Under the pieces are notes generated by a model. It was given only the letters and a program-made list of their open reading frames with translations, was not told where the DNA came from and did not search any database. This document shows positions 33,143-42,723 of a DNA stretch of 64,000 nucleotides, one piece after another. This DNA comes from Chromatium okenii. Lineage in GTDB: Bacteria; Pseudomonadota; Gammaproteobacteria; Chromatiales; Chromatiaceae. Numbering within the stretch: position 1 is the first letter of the stretch; each line of letters opens with the position of its first letter. Made by a program: the position numbers and the translations under genes. The DNA lies in assembly GCF_016583745.1 (NCBI RefSeq), contig NZ_NRRQ01000002.1, positions 62,001-126,000 of the forward strand, written 5' to 3'.

Positions 33143-34776
33143 ATAGTTCTAAAGTTCAAACAAAAACAACTACCATGTGGCGTTAATGGCGTATAACTCA
33201 AACGAATACCATTGGTATCAGCCAGTTCTCGCGCAATATACAATCCCAACCCGGTGCCGTTGCTCTTTGTGGTATAAAAAGGATTAAAAATATCATCTAC
33301 ATTATTGGGAGGAATCCCCGGGCCATTGTCAGAAATATCTACTTGAATTGAACACGGAGCAATAGCGTCGTGTACTTGCACCACAATGTGAGCTGATTCC
33401 GTATCAATACAGCCATGTATCAACGCATTTTCACATAAATTAGCAAAAATTTGATGTAAATGACGCGGATCTACTTCGATAGTCGTTGGTGTAATTGGAA
33501 CAAATAATTGAAGTTGTTTGGCACTTAAGTGATGCTGTTCACGAAAGTCACCAATAAAGTCTTCCAGCCAAGTTAAAAGCATAATGTAGGTTGGTTGATG
33601 CTGATTACGACGTGATAGTTGCAACACACTCTGCACAGTTTCTTCAATTCGTGCCCCATTACGACGCATAATATCAAGCAAGTGAAGATCATCATCATGC
33701 AATGCTGTACTTTCAGAAAGCAATTCGCCGGCATGAATCATGGCACTAAGTGGATTGCGGATATTATGAGCAATACTCGCAGTCAGTGTACCCAATGCTG
33801 CTAACTTAATTTGTTGTGCTTCATTCATTGCTTCTTGATTATCGCGTAAATATAAAATAATACCACTGGTATAATCAGCCCCTAGTAATTTCAATGAAAC
33901 CCGAATTTCAGAATTATTCAACAGCACCACCTTTTCTTCAGGTGGTGAATGATAAAGCTGGAGATTTTGGGTTGCTTGTATTGATAAACCCTGTTCTTTT
34001 GGGTTTTTAATAAATGTTTCTTGTAACCATTGGCTGAGTTCCCGCGATAAACTTGCCAGCGGGGCACCAATGCGCAAGCGTTTTGCAGTAAATAGTGCCA
34101 GTGCTGCTCGATTAAATAACCGTAATCGCTGTTCACCATCTACCACTAAAATGCCAGTGTTGATGCTGTGAATAATAAAATCGTTCAACTTAGATAAATC
34201 ATCAATATCAACTTTGCGGCGAGCGGCAAGTGCTTCTGCGGATTGAATACGTCGATAGAGAACATGCGACATCATTGCAACTGTAAAAAAGAGTAGTCCC
34301 AATAACCCTGCCTGAGTAAAGCTCACGGTAGATTGAATACTAAGTAATGCAGAGTAGCCTTGCTGGGCAATAACAGCTAACGAAGCAATTGCGGCAAATA
34401 ACAACGATAGCCGTCCTTCCATCATCAATGCGGCAGCCGCTACCGCCACCGCAAGTAATACTCCCAAACCACTACCAATTCCACCTGCAAGGTGCATCAA
34501 TAGTGTGTAGGCAATAATATCAATAAAAATAGAAATTTGTACTTGTTGAGCGGGAAGTGGCCAACAGGTTACAAGCGTTAAGCCACCCAAAAGCATTAAC
34601 ACACTATAACTGCTAATGATTAACCAAATAAACCGGCTGTCAATCGTTGGCGCGAATAGTGTTGCTGAAAAAACCCAAGTTAAACCAAGCAAAATAAGGC
34701 ACCGAAAAAGAAATAACCAGCGTAGTGCCCGCCACGTTAAATGGGATTGCAGAGCAGTTGTAGATAGTATGGTCAT
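33139..34776 (-). CDS. PilS-like membrane sensor histidine kinase
   Basis: 545-aa kinase with six hydrophobic segments (about residues 18-172), a PAS-like region (about 195-310), HisKA and HATPase domains. The N-terminal layout and the ASIAH..RNPLSAMIHAGELL box match PilS of type IV pilus control. The phospho-acceptor His337 is followed by Asn338, whereas the family has Glu there. The ATP-binding lid has the NLCENALIHG N-box, DNGPGIPP and GTGLGLYIAREL. No response regulator gene such as pilR lies next to it, so it is an orphan in this window. It is downstream of the DUF2499-DUF3593 gene on the same strand. Confidence 0.85.
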   Translation of the reverse strand: MTILSTTALQSHLTWRALRWLFLFRCLILLGLTWVFSATLFAPTIDSRFIWLIISSYSVLMLLGGLTLVTCWPLPAQQVQISIFIDIIAYTLLMHLAGGIGSGLGVLLAVAVAAAALMMEGRLSLLFAAIASLAVIAQQGYSALLSIQSTVSFTQAGLLGLLFFTVAMMSHVLYRRIQSAEALAARRKVDIDDLSKLNDFIIHSINTGILVVDGEQRLRLFNRAALALFTAKRLRIGAPLASLSRELSQWLQETFIKNPKEQGLSIQATQNLQLYHSPPEEKVVLLNNSEIRVSLKLLGADYTSGIILYLRDNQEAMNEAQQIKLAALGTLTASIAHNIRNPLSAMIHAGELLSESTALHDDDLHLLDIMRRNGARIEETVQSVLQLSRRNQHQPTYIMLLTWLEDFIGDFREQHHLSAKQLQLFVPITPTTIEVDPRHLHQIFANLCENALIHGCIDTESAHIVVQVHDAIAPCSIQVDISDNGPGIPPNNVDDIFNPFYTTKSNGTGLGLYIARELADTNGIRLSYTPLTPHGSCFCLNFRTI

Positions 34777-34820
34777 TAACTATAAGCGCCGCGCTGAATT
34801 ATAGAGCGCCATAACATGAT

Positions 34821-35483
34821 TTAGATAGCGTTAGAGCGCCAATAGGCAATGCGTTGTGATACGCCAATGGCAATCAGTAAATTACTCACTGATAAAACAC
34901 TTTCACTTAAACCATGCAAAAGATCGTGGTGGGAAAGACTCGGTAAGCCTTGTTGCGTTACCGCAATTTGAGTGCTGAGGAGTGTGACGGCTACGAAAAC
35001 TAGCAACAACCAAAAACCGCTAATGATGAGTGGTGAAAAAAGCGTTGGTTGGCGACGATAAACAGCGAGTAGAACTAATAAAAATGATATGTGATACAGG
35101 TTAGCCGCACGCAAAAATAAGGCGCTGTTTTCTCCGAATAGTGACCACTGCATCAGTATCCATATCAAGCCGCTTCCTATTACTAAACCAGACCAACGCC
35201 AGTATTGGTTAAGCAGTAAGGTTAATGCGGCTGTCAATAATAACAGGCTGCCAGTAAAAGTTAAAAAACTGGCAACCGTTAAATATAGAACATGGGTATC
35301 GTTACTGGAATGAAACAGCAGAATAAATATGCCAGCACATAAATGTGGCGTCATACTCAATGCAAAAAATTGCAGTTTACGATTTTGAATTAAACGACCA
35401 TACTGCCAGAATAAAAACATCGCCACCAACCATTCTCCAACTGTGGCGATATGAATAAACCAAGTGGGCAAGGATAGCAGCAT
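34821..35483 (-). CDS. DUF2499-DUF3593 fusion membrane protein
   Basis: 220-aa polytopic membrane protein with about six hydrophobic segments. The first half begins LSLPTWFIHIATVGEW and fits DUF2499 (Ycf49-like). The second half ends LLVFVAVT...LLHGLSESVLSVSNLLIAIG and fits DUF3593. I know these families mainly from cyanobacteria and plastids, where they are separate or neighbouring proteins of unknown function. Family assignments are by recalled signature, not by search. It lies between pdxJ and the PilS-like kinase on the same strand. Confidence 0.65.
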   Translation of the reverse strand: MLLSLPTWFIHIATVGEWLVAMFLFWQYGRLIQNRKLQFFALSMTPHLCAGIFILLFHSSNDTHVLYLTVASFLTFTGSLLLLTAALTLLLNQYWRWSGLVIGSGLIWILMQWSLFGENSALFLRAANLYHISFLLVLLAVYRRQPTLFSPLIISGFWLLLVFVAVTLLSTQIAVTQQGLPSLSHHDLLHGLSESVLSVSNLLIAIGVSQRIAYWRSNAI

Positions 35484-35508
35484 GATGGTTATACTTTTTA
35501 ATTAGCAG

Positions 35509-36252
35509 TTAGCGCAAACTGATTAAACGTTTCATCTCTTGCACTGCTGGTGCTAAACCCACAAAAATGGCTCGCGCAATAATGGCATGACCGATATTCA
35601 ATTCGCGCAAACCAGATAATGCAGCAATTGCACTGACATTATGATAATCCAGACCGTGACCGGCATTAACTTGTAATCCCAGCGCCAAACCATGCGTAAT
35701 GGCGTTGCGAATATGAGACAACGCTGCGGCGCGGGCGGGAAGTGGCGCATCCGCATAATGCCCAGTGTGAATTTCAATAACCGGTGCCCCAACCGCGCAA
35801 GCGGCATCAATTTGATGAGGGTCTGCATCAATAAACAATGACACGCGGACGCCATCCTCTGCTAATTGTGTACAAAAATCAGTGAGATAGGCTTGATTAC
35901 CAGCGACATCTAATCCGCCTTCAGTGGTTAATTCCTCCCTCCGCTCCGGCACCAAACAGACATCAGCAGGTTTAATCCGCGCCGCCAGTGCGCCCATTTC
36001 GACCGTTGCCGCCATCTCCAAATTCATCCGCGTGTGCAAAATGTCGCGTAATAACAACACATCGCGCTCTTGAATGTGGCGACGGTCTTCACGCAAATGC
36101 AAGGTAATTGCGTCCGCCCCTGCCTGTTCTGCCACTAACGCGGCTTGAATTGGTTCTGGATAGCGGGTACCTCGCGCTTGGCGAAGGGTTGCAACATGGT
36201 CGATATTCACTCCGAGCAGAATAGCGTGAGAAGAATCATTTATTGACATCAT
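35509..36252 (-). CDS. pdxJ: Pyridoxine 5'-phosphate synthase PdxJ
   Basis: 247-aa TIM-barrel enzyme that condenses 1-deoxyxylulose 5-phosphate with aminoacetone 3-phosphate in vitamin B6 synthesis. The family signatures are a [19 protein letters not shown] start with catalytic histidine, the [17 protein letters not shown] loop, [15 protein letters not shown], and a [11 protein letters not shown]-like motif (here [10 protein letters not shown]). It lies downstream of era, as in many gammaproteobacteria where recO is between; recO is absent from this gap. Confidence 0.95.
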   Translation of the reverse strand: MMSINDSSHAILLGVNIDHVATLRQARGTRYPEPIQAALVAEQAGADAITLHLREDRRHIQERDVLLLRDILHTRMNLEMAATVEMGALAARIKPADVCLVPERREELTTEGGLDVAGNQAYLTDFCTQLAEDGVRVSLFIDADPHQIDAACAVGAPVIEIHTGHYADAPLPARAAALSHIRNAITHGLALGLQVNAGHGLDYHNVSAIAALSGLRELNIGHAIIARAIFVGLAPAVQEMKRLISLR

Positions 36253-36274
36253 ACACTTCCGTATTCAAATATTA

Positions 36275-37183
36275 TTATTCTTGATAACCAAGATTTGCTA
36301 AAGCAGCTTCATCGCTTGACCAGCTTTTTTTAACTTTAACCCATACTTCTAAATGCACTGGACAAGCAAATAATTTTTGCATTTCTAATCGCGCTTGACT
36401 AGCGGTTGCTTTTAATGCTTCACCTTGCTTGCCAATAATGATCGCTTTTTGATTAGGACGCTCCACCCAAATTAACGCATGAATTTGATAACGTCCATTT
36501 TCTTGTTCAAAGCGTTCAATGGCAACTGAAGTACAATAAGGCAATTCTTCGCCATACCGCTGCATCAATTGTTCACGGATTAGTTCTGTAGCAAAAAAAC
36601 GTTCAGAACGGTCAGTCAATTGATCTTCAGCAAATAAAAATTCACTTTCTGGTAATGCAGTGACGATTGTCTGTTCTAACGTTTCAATTTGATCTCCATT
36701 AGTTGCTGACACAGGAATGAGCGCCAAAAATTCGTGACGTTGTGCCAACATGCGTAGATATGGCAATAATGCTTGTTTATTTGATAAGCGATCCACTTTA
36801 TTAACAACAGCAATGACTGGCACAGCTGCTGCGGCAATTGCTGCCAATGCTTTAGCGTCTTCAGCAGTCCAGCGCAAAGCCTCAACTACAAATAGTGCGA
36901 GATCGGTACCTGTTAATGCGGTCAATGCCGCGCGATTCAAATACCGATTGAGGGCATTGCTGCCGCGTTGGTGAATCCCGGGAGTATCCACAAACAATAT
37001 CTGCCCTTCAGCACGGGTTTTAATTCCCAAAATAGAATGACGTGTTGTTTGTGCTTTGTGAGACGTAATTGCTAATTTTTGACCAAGAATACGATTTAAT
37101 AATGTTGATTTACCAACATTTGGGCGGCCAATAATCGCAACGTAACCGCAACGCACAGCATGGGATTCTTGATTAAGCGTCAT
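36275..37183 (-). CDS. era: GTPase Era
   Basis: 302-aa ribosome-assembly GTPase that binds the 3' end of 16S rRNA. G1 GRPNVGKS is near residue 19, G3 DTPGIH near 66, G4 NKVD near 127, and a C-terminal KH domain (about 205-290) carries the GKQGEALK loop. Its ATG overlaps the rnc stop by four bases, so translation is coupled. This is the standard lepB-rnc-era arrangement. Confidence 0.97.
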   Translation of the reverse strand: MTLNQESHAVRCGYVAIIGRPNVGKSTLLNRILGQKLAITSHKAQTTRHSILGIKTRAEGQILFVDTPGIHQRGSNALNRYLNRAALTALTGTDLALFVVEALRWTAEDAKALAAIAAAAVPVIAVVNKVDRLSNKQALLPYLRMLAQRHEFLALIPVSATNGDQIETLEQTIVTALPESEFLFAEDQLTDRSERFFATELIREQLMQRYGEELPYCTSVAIERFEQENGRYQIHALIWVERPNQKAIIIGKQGEALKATASQARLEMQKLFACPVHLEVWVKVKKSWSSDEAALANLGYQE

Positions 37184-37851
37184 ATGAGATGTTCCAACAT
37201 TGCTGCTGCAGCGGATTGTTCGGCCCGGCGGCGACTACTACCATCACCGAAGGTATGAAATTGCATATCTACGAGCTGACAGCGCACAATAAAACGTTGA
37301 TTGTGTTGGCTACCATCAATTGCCGTAACGCTATACTCAGGCAGCGGACGTTTGTGCGCTTGTAATAATTCTTGCAGCCGCGTTTTGGGGTCTTTGCCTG
37401 AATGAGTAGTACTCGTTGCTTCTAACCGTTCTGCGAATAGTGTTAAAACGACAGCTCGCGCCGCTTCAAATCCAGCATCAAGATACACTGCCGCTAATAC
37501 CGCCTCTAAACCATCGGCTAAAATTGAATCACGCGCATAGCCACCAGTACGCAATTCTCCAGCTCCTAAACGCAAATAATCACCAAGATTTAATTCGCGT
37601 GCCAATGCCGCCAAAGTTTCACGTTTTACTAATGAAGCCCGCATTCGGCTGAGGGTTCCTTCATCTGCATCGGGGAAATACTCCCATAACACTTCTGCAA
37701 TGAGCAACCCAATCAACGCATCGCCAAGAAATTCCAGCCGTTCATTATTCACTGCTCCCGCACTGCGATGGGTTAAACTTTGCTCAAGTAATTCAGGAGC
37801 ATCGAATACATAACCCAAATTCTGCTCCAAACGTCGCAGCTCGGCATTCAC
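37180..37851 (-). CDS. rnc: Ribonuclease III
   Basis: 223-aa endonuclease for double-stranded RNA, needed for rRNA processing. The catalytic domain carries the signature ERLEFLGDALIGL (metal ligands Glu and Asp near residues 38-45) and a second acidic cluster near DGLEAVLAAVYLD. A C-terminal double-stranded-RNA-binding domain (about 155-222) ends in an RRAEQSAAAAML helix. Full family length. Overlaps era. Confidence 0.97.
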   Translation of the reverse strand: MNAELRRLEQNLGYVFDAPELLEQSLTHRSAGAVNNERLEFLGDALIGLLIAEVLWEYFPDADEGTLSRMRASLVKRETLAALARELNLGDYLRLGAGELRTGGYARDSILADGLEAVLAAVYLDAGFEAARAVVLTLFAERLEATSTTHSGKDPKTRLQELLQAHKRPLPEYSVTAIDGSQHNQRFIVRCQLVDMQFHTFGDGSSRRRAEQSAAAAMLEHLI

Positions 37852-37893
37852 TGGTGTTGTCCTACTAATACCATTGTGTTGTTACCAGCATTT

Positions 37894-38289
37894 TTAAGGC
37901 GATTGCGTTTTGATATTGACTTGATAATCAAAGGTAGCAACCGCATCAACATTGAAAAAGAGATGCACGCGCTGTTCATAATGCAGCACAACCTGAAAAG
38001 ACTCTTGATCTTGCTTATTCACTTCAAAATCACTGGTTGTTACTGCCTTAACATCATTCACTTCCATTCGTTTGCCAATTGCATCTAAAATCCCCCGCGC
38101 TCCACCTTGAATTGTGGCGGTCTGTTCGGATATGTCAACCATAATTGATCGAATCGTCCAAAATTCAGAATACACGGGTCCCAATTTCAACAATACTGTC
38201 ATAAAAAATGCCAGTAGACCAATGGTGAATAACACTGCCAGCATACCAATGCCGCGTTGATGCGTTGCTACTTTTAATTGTGTGCGCAT
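37894..38289 (-). CDS. DUF4845 membrane protein
   Basis: 131 aa with one N-terminal transmembrane helix (about residues 14-33, GIGMLAVLFTIGLLAFF) and a periplasmic domain of about 95 residues. Proteins of this family are commonly encoded between lepB and rnc in beta- and gammaproteobacteria, exactly as here. The start resembles type IV pilin-like N-termini but lacks a clear prepilin cleavage motif. Function unknown. Confidence 0.85.
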   Translation of the reverse strand: MRTQLKVATHQRGIGMLAVLFTIGLLAFFMTVLLKLGPVYSEFWTIRSIMVDISEQTATIQGGARGILDAIGKRMEVNDVKAVTTSDFEVNKQDQESFQVVLHYEQRVHLFFNVDAVATFDYQVNIKTQSP

Positions 38290-38317
38290 TATATTGTGCT
38301 CCTAAAACGATGGTTAT

Positions 38318-39166
38318 TTAATCAATTCCGTGCCCAAGCCGCGACCACGCAATCCGCCCCGCCCGTTCAGAATCCCAATGCATCCAAATTGCAAAGGCTT
38401 TACCGACTAAATTTGTTTCGGGGACAAATCCCCAACAACGACTGTCATTGCTGTTATCACGATTATCTCCCATCATAAAATAATGCCCGGGCGGTACCAT
38501 GACTGGCCCTAATGCGAGTTTTTGACAACCTAACGCAAAGTTTGGTTCTTCAGGACGTGTCAGGATGCGATGTTCAATCATACCGAGCTTTTCAACTGCT
38601 TCCCGCGCTCCGGTCATTTCACTGCCCGAACCTTCGCCAGTAAAAGCACCTACCGGCAATTGCACCACCGGTTCGCCATTCACATAGATCGTTTTATTGC
38701 GATAATGAATGTCGTCACCCGGCAATCCCACGACCCGTTTAATATAATCAACGGTGGGATTGAGTGGGTATTTAAATACCACCACGTCGCCGCGTTGTGG
38801 ATCACCAATTTCTACCACTTTGCGATTCAGTACCGGCAGGCGCAGCCCATAGGCAAATTTATTAACGAGAATAAAATCTCCCGTCAATAAAGTTGGCATC
38901 ATTGAATTCGAGGGAATGCGAAAGGGTTCAGCTAAAAACGAGCGCAGAATCAATACCGCAAAAATAACGGGGAAAAACGAGCGTGCGTATTCAACTAACG
39001 CTGATTCCTGCGGGACATTTTGCGGTGAGATTTCAGCAGGATTTTTAAGCAACATCGCTTCGTAAATACGACGACGACGCGGTGCAAACATCAGTGCATC
39101 AATCAACCAAATGCTGCCAGTCACTACCGATCCTAAAACAAGAAAGGCTGGGAAATCAAAAGTCAT
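38318..39166 (-). CDS. lepB: Signal peptidase I
   Basis: 282-aa inner-membrane protease that removes Sec and Tat signal peptides. It has two N-terminal membrane segments (about 5-27 and 64-80). Catalytic Ser88 lies in the PSNSMMPTL box and catalytic Lys143 in YIKRVVGLPGD. The C-terminal GDNRDNSNDSRCWGFVP box is present. The ATG at 39164-39166 follows AGGA by seven bases; the frame extends 14 codons upstream without support. Directly downstream of lepA. Confidence 0.96.
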   Translation of the reverse strand: MTFDFPAFLVLGSVVTGSIWLIDALMFAPRRRRIYEAMLLKNPAEISPQNVPQESALVEYARSFFPVIFAVLILRSFLAEPFRIPSNSMMPTLLTGDFILVNKFAYGLRLPVLNRKVVEIGDPQRGDVVVFKYPLNPTVDYIKRVVGLPGDDIHYRNKTIYVNGEPVVQLPVGAFTGEGSGSEMTGAREAVEKLGMIEHRILTRPEEPNFALGCQKLALGPVMVPPGHYFMMGDNRDNSNDSRCWGFVPETNLVGKAFAIWMHWDSERAGRIAWSRLGHGID

Positions 39167-39214
39167 TATTGAATCCTTGTGCGATGAAGTTGTTAAACAC
39201 AGCAGCAACTAATG

Positions 39215-41017
39215 TTAGTTGTCTTTATTGACTTGCAAGACCGCCAAAAACGCTTCTTGAGGAATCTCTACCTTGCCAACGAGCTTCATGCGTTTTTTGC
39301 CTTCTTTCTGTTTTTCTAACAACTTTCTCTTGCGCGTTGCATCACCACCATAGCATTTTGCGGTGACGTTTTTACGCAAAGGTTTAACCGTTGTACGCGC
39401 AATAATTTTAGCGCCAATAGCCGCTTGAATCGCAACCTCAAACATTTGTCGCGGAATCAAATCTTTCATGCGTTCAGTAATATCGCGCCCGCGATTTTGT
39501 GACAATGCCCGATGTACAATGGATGACAAGGAATCAATTTTGTCGCCGTTAATCAAGACATCCAGTTTCACTAAATCAGCCGCTTGAAACCGCTTAAACT
39601 CGTATTCAAAAGAAGCAAATCCGCGACTGCAAGATTTCAAGCGATCAAAGAAATCCAATACCACTTCACTCAGAGGCAATTCATAGCTGGCTTGCACTTG
39701 CCCGCCAACGTAATGCAGTTGTTTTTGCACGCCGCGCTTTTCAATGCACAGGTTAATCACAGCTCCCAGATAATCTTGCGGCACTAAAATGTGCGCTTCG
39801 ATAATCGGTTCCCGCACTTCTTTGAATTGCCCCGGCTCCGGTAAATTTGCCGGATTATCAATTTTAATCACTTCGCCATCAGTGCGCACCACTTCATACA
39901 CTACGGTGGGTGCGGTGGTAATTAAATCGAGGTCATATTCACGCTCTAAGCGTTCTTGAATGATCTCCATGTGCAGCATTCCGAGAAAGCCACAACGAAA
40001 TCCAAACCCTAATGCTTGTGAGACTTCTGGCTCATAATGCAGCGCCGCATCATTTAAGCGCAATTTGCCCAGTGCTTCGCGCAAATCTTCATAATCATCG
40101 GTAATCACCGTATACAAACCGGCAAATACACGCGGGCGCATTTCTTTAAATCCCGGCAATTTTGCGGCAGGTTGATCGGGGCGCGTAATGGTATCGCCTA
40201 CTGGCGCACCATCAATCTCTTTAATACCCGCAACCATATAGCCAACTTCACCGGCGCGTAATACGTCGCGCTCAGTTTTTTTCGGAGTAAATACACCAAC
40301 GGCATCAATTTGTTGGGTGCGCCCGGTGGACATAATGAGCACTTTATCGCGCTTGCGCATTTCGCCATTCATCACGCGCACTAAAGACACGACGCCAACG
40401 TAAGAATCAAACCAGGAATCAATAATGAGCGCCTGCAATGGCGCTGCGGGATCACCTTGTGGCGCTGGAATATGTGCCACCAGTGCTTCTAATAAATCGG
40501 GAATTCCTTCTCCTGTTTTAGCACTCACGCGCAGCGCATCATGCGCATCTAAACCAATGATTTCTTCAATCTCTTTAATCACGCGCTCTGGTTCGGCAGA
40601 AGGCAGGTCAATTTTATTTAAGACCGGCAGCACTTCTAATCCTTGTTCAATTGCGGTGTAGCAATTCGCCACGCTTTGCGCTTCAACACCTTGCGCAGCA
40701 TCAACTACCAATAACGCACCTTCACAAGCCGCTAGTGAACGCGAGACTTCATAAGAAAAGTCCACATGCCCCGGCGTATCAATGAAATTTAATTGATAAA
40801 TCTGACCATCACGAGCGCGATAATCCAGCGTTACGCTTTGCGCTTTAATGGTAATGCCGCGCTCGCGTTCAATGTCCATTGAATCGAGCACTTGGCTTGA
40901 CATCTCGCGCTCGCTTAATGCGCCGCTGATTTGAATAAAACGGTCGGCAATCGTCGATTTGCCGTGATCAATATGGGCAATGATCGAAAAGTTACGAATG
41001 TGGCTAATCTCAGTCAT
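39215..41017 (-). CDS. lepA: Elongation factor 4 (LepA)
   Basis: 600-aa ribosome-associated GTPase that back-translocates stalled ribosomes. G1 AHIDHGKST, the switch [10 protein letters not shown] and G4 NKIDLP are present. EF-G-like domains II, III and V follow, plus the LepA-specific C-terminal domain ending in the [16 protein letters not shown] basic segment. Full length. Its ATG shares one base with the stop of the upstream protease gene (TAATG), indicating translational coupling. Confidence 0.98.
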   Translation of the reverse strand: MTEISHIRNFSIIAHIDHGKSTIADRFIQISGALSEREMSSQVLDSMDIERERGITIKAQSVTLDYRARDGQIYQLNFIDTPGHVDFSYEVSRSLAACEGALLVVDAAQGVEAQSVANCYTAIEQGLEVLPVLNKIDLPSAEPERVIKEIEEIIGLDAHDALRVSAKTGEGIPDLLEALVAHIPAPQGDPAAPLQALIIDSWFDSYVGVVSLVRVMNGEMRKRDKVLIMSTGRTQQIDAVGVFTPKKTERDVLRAGEVGYMVAGIKEIDGAPVGDTITRPDQPAAKLPGFKEMRPRVFAGLYTVITDDYEDLREALGKLRLNDAALHYEPEVSQALGFGFRCGFLGMLHMEIIQERLEREYDLDLITTAPTVVYEVVRTDGEVIKIDNPANLPEPGQFKEVREPIIEAHILVPQDYLGAVINLCIEKRGVQKQLHYVGGQVQASYELPLSEVVLDFFDRLKSCSRGFASFEYEFKRFQAADLVKLDVLINGDKIDSLSSIVHRALSQNRGRDITERMKDLIPRQMFEVAIQAAIGAKIIARTTVKPLRKNVTAKCYGGDATRKRKLLEKQKEGKKRMKLVGKVEIPQEAFLAVLQVNKDN

Positions 41018-42450
41018 TATTTTGGCATCTGAATGGCGTAAAACATGCGGCTATCCGCCCGTTGAATCAATGCAGAAACCGGACGTCCGGGCGCAAGTGA
41101 TTCTAAAATCCGATTAAACGTGGCAACATCGGTAATGCGTTGATTGTTAAACATGAGAATTAAATCACCTGCGCGTAAACCGGCTTGTTCAGCCGCGCCA
41201 ACATCAAGATGTTCAATCCAAACGCCTTCATTATCAGTGCCAAGTAATTTGCGTTGTTCGGCGCTGAGATCGCGCACCACTAAACCTAAACGATTGGTTG
41301 GCGCAGGCGGAGTTGTTTCTTCTTCAGTCGCCGTGTTTTCTTCGGGCAATTCTTCAATTGTCACCGTTAATAATTGCACTTTACTTTGGCGTAAAACTTC
41401 TACTTTGACGGCTTTACCAACAGGCGTCGCACCGACTAACGGCGGCAAGGCACTTGATGTTAAAACCTCTTCGCCATTAAAACGCAGAATCACGTCACCG
41501 GGGCGCAATTCGGCGGTCAGCGCCGGGCTATTAGGCAATACCTGCGCGACTAACGCGCCACGCGGTTGCGCCAGTCCAAAGGTTTCTGCCAGCTCGCGGG
41601 TCACGTCTTGAATTAAAACGCCCAGCCAACCACGACTGACTTTTCCTTTCGTTTTTAATTGGTTGACGACATCCATTACCACGTCAATCGGAATTGCAAA
41701 TGACAGTCCCATAAAACCACCGGTGCGGCTATAAATTTGGCTATTCACACCAATTACCGTTCCATCTAAATTGAATAGTGGACCACCGGAATTGCCGGGG
41801 TTAATTGCCACATCGGTTTGAATAAACGGCACATAATTTTCCGTCGGCAAGCTGCGCCCCAACGCGCTGACGATGCCGGCCGTTGCTGAGGAATCAAACC
41901 CAAACGGCGAGCCAATCGCCAACACCCACTCGCCCACTTGCAGCGTTTTTGAGGTGCCGATGCGCACCGCTGGCAAGCCTTCGCCGGCGACCTTGAGCAA
42001 GGCGATGTCGCTGCGTTTATCGGTGCCGATCAAGGTGGCGACGAACTCGCGGCGGTCACTGGTGCGCACCACAATTTCTTCTGCACTATCAACGACATGC
42101 GAATTCGTCAACACATAACCGTCCGCCGAAATAATGAAGCCAGAACCCAGCGAGCGCGATTGCGCCAAATCATCCGGCGCTTCTTCCGTTTCTTCCCCAA
42201 AAAAGCGTTGAAAAAAATCCTGCAACGGGCTGCCCGGTGGTAATTCTGGCAATTCAGGACGTTGCACCGGCGGACGCACCGCCGCCTGTTTCGAGCTGAT
42301 ATTGACCACTGCCGTGCCCTGCTCGCGCACCAGCGCCGTAAAATCAGGCAATTCCCGACTCGCCACCTCCAGCGGCAGCAGCGCAGCACTCATTAAAACG
42401 GTAAATACCAACGACAAATGCAGTCGTTGCCCTCTAAAAACTGTCGTCAT
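41017..42450 (-). CDS. Periplasmic serine protease of the DegP/DegQ/MucD family
   Basis: 477-aa HtrA-type protease and chaperone. A signal peptide (about 1-32) comes first. The trypsin-like domain has its triad in TNSHVVD (His), DIALLKV (Asp) and GNSGGPL (Ser), and two PDZ domains follow (about 275-365 and 385-470). The order degP-like-lepA-lepB-rnc-era is that of the mucD locus in pseudomonads, so MucD is the nearest named relative. No rseA/mucB or algU genes are visible upstream here; dnaE lies there instead. The ATG at 42448-42450 is chosen because it opens the signal peptide. Confidence 0.93.
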   Translation of the reverse strand: MTTVFRGQRLHLSLVFTVLMSAALLPLEVASRELPDFTALVREQGTAVVNISSKQAAVRPPVQRPELPELPPGSPLQDFFQRFFGEETEEAPDDLAQSRSLGSGFIISADGYVLTNSHVVDSAEEIVVRTSDRREFVATLIGTDKRSDIALLKVAGEGLPAVRIGTSKTLQVGEWVLAIGSPFGFDSSATAGIVSALGRSLPTENYVPFIQTDVAINPGNSGGPLFNLDGTVIGVNSQIYSRTGGFMGLSFAIPIDVVMDVVNQLKTKGKVSRGWLGVLIQDVTRELAETFGLAQPRGALVAQVLPNSPALTAELRPGDVILRFNGEEVLTSSALPPLVGATPVGKAVKVEVLRQSKVQLLTVTIEELPEENTATEEETTPPAPTNRLGLVVRDLSAEQRKLLGTDNEGVWIEHLDVGAAEQAGLRAGDLILMFNNQRITDVATFNRILESLAPGRPVSALIQRADSRMFYAIQMPK

Positions 42451-42723
42451 AACTAAATTCGCTGCGTTAAGGTCGTTGGGTGCGCTGCCGCCAAAGCGGT
42501 AAATGCGCAATCGTACTGAGATAAAAAACAACTAAGTCACTGTAATCTTTTTGGTAATTCAATTCAATTTTATTGCAATGATTCAGCGCCGCCGGTTGGG
42601 TGAGCGCCCGCCACTGCCGCTGCGTTCAGCAATCGCCATCAAACGTTGCTCTGCGCTCACTCGTCCAGCTCTTCTGCGGCTGGCAGTGAATAGTTCTGCT
42701 TGCCTGTACAATTAAATACAGAT

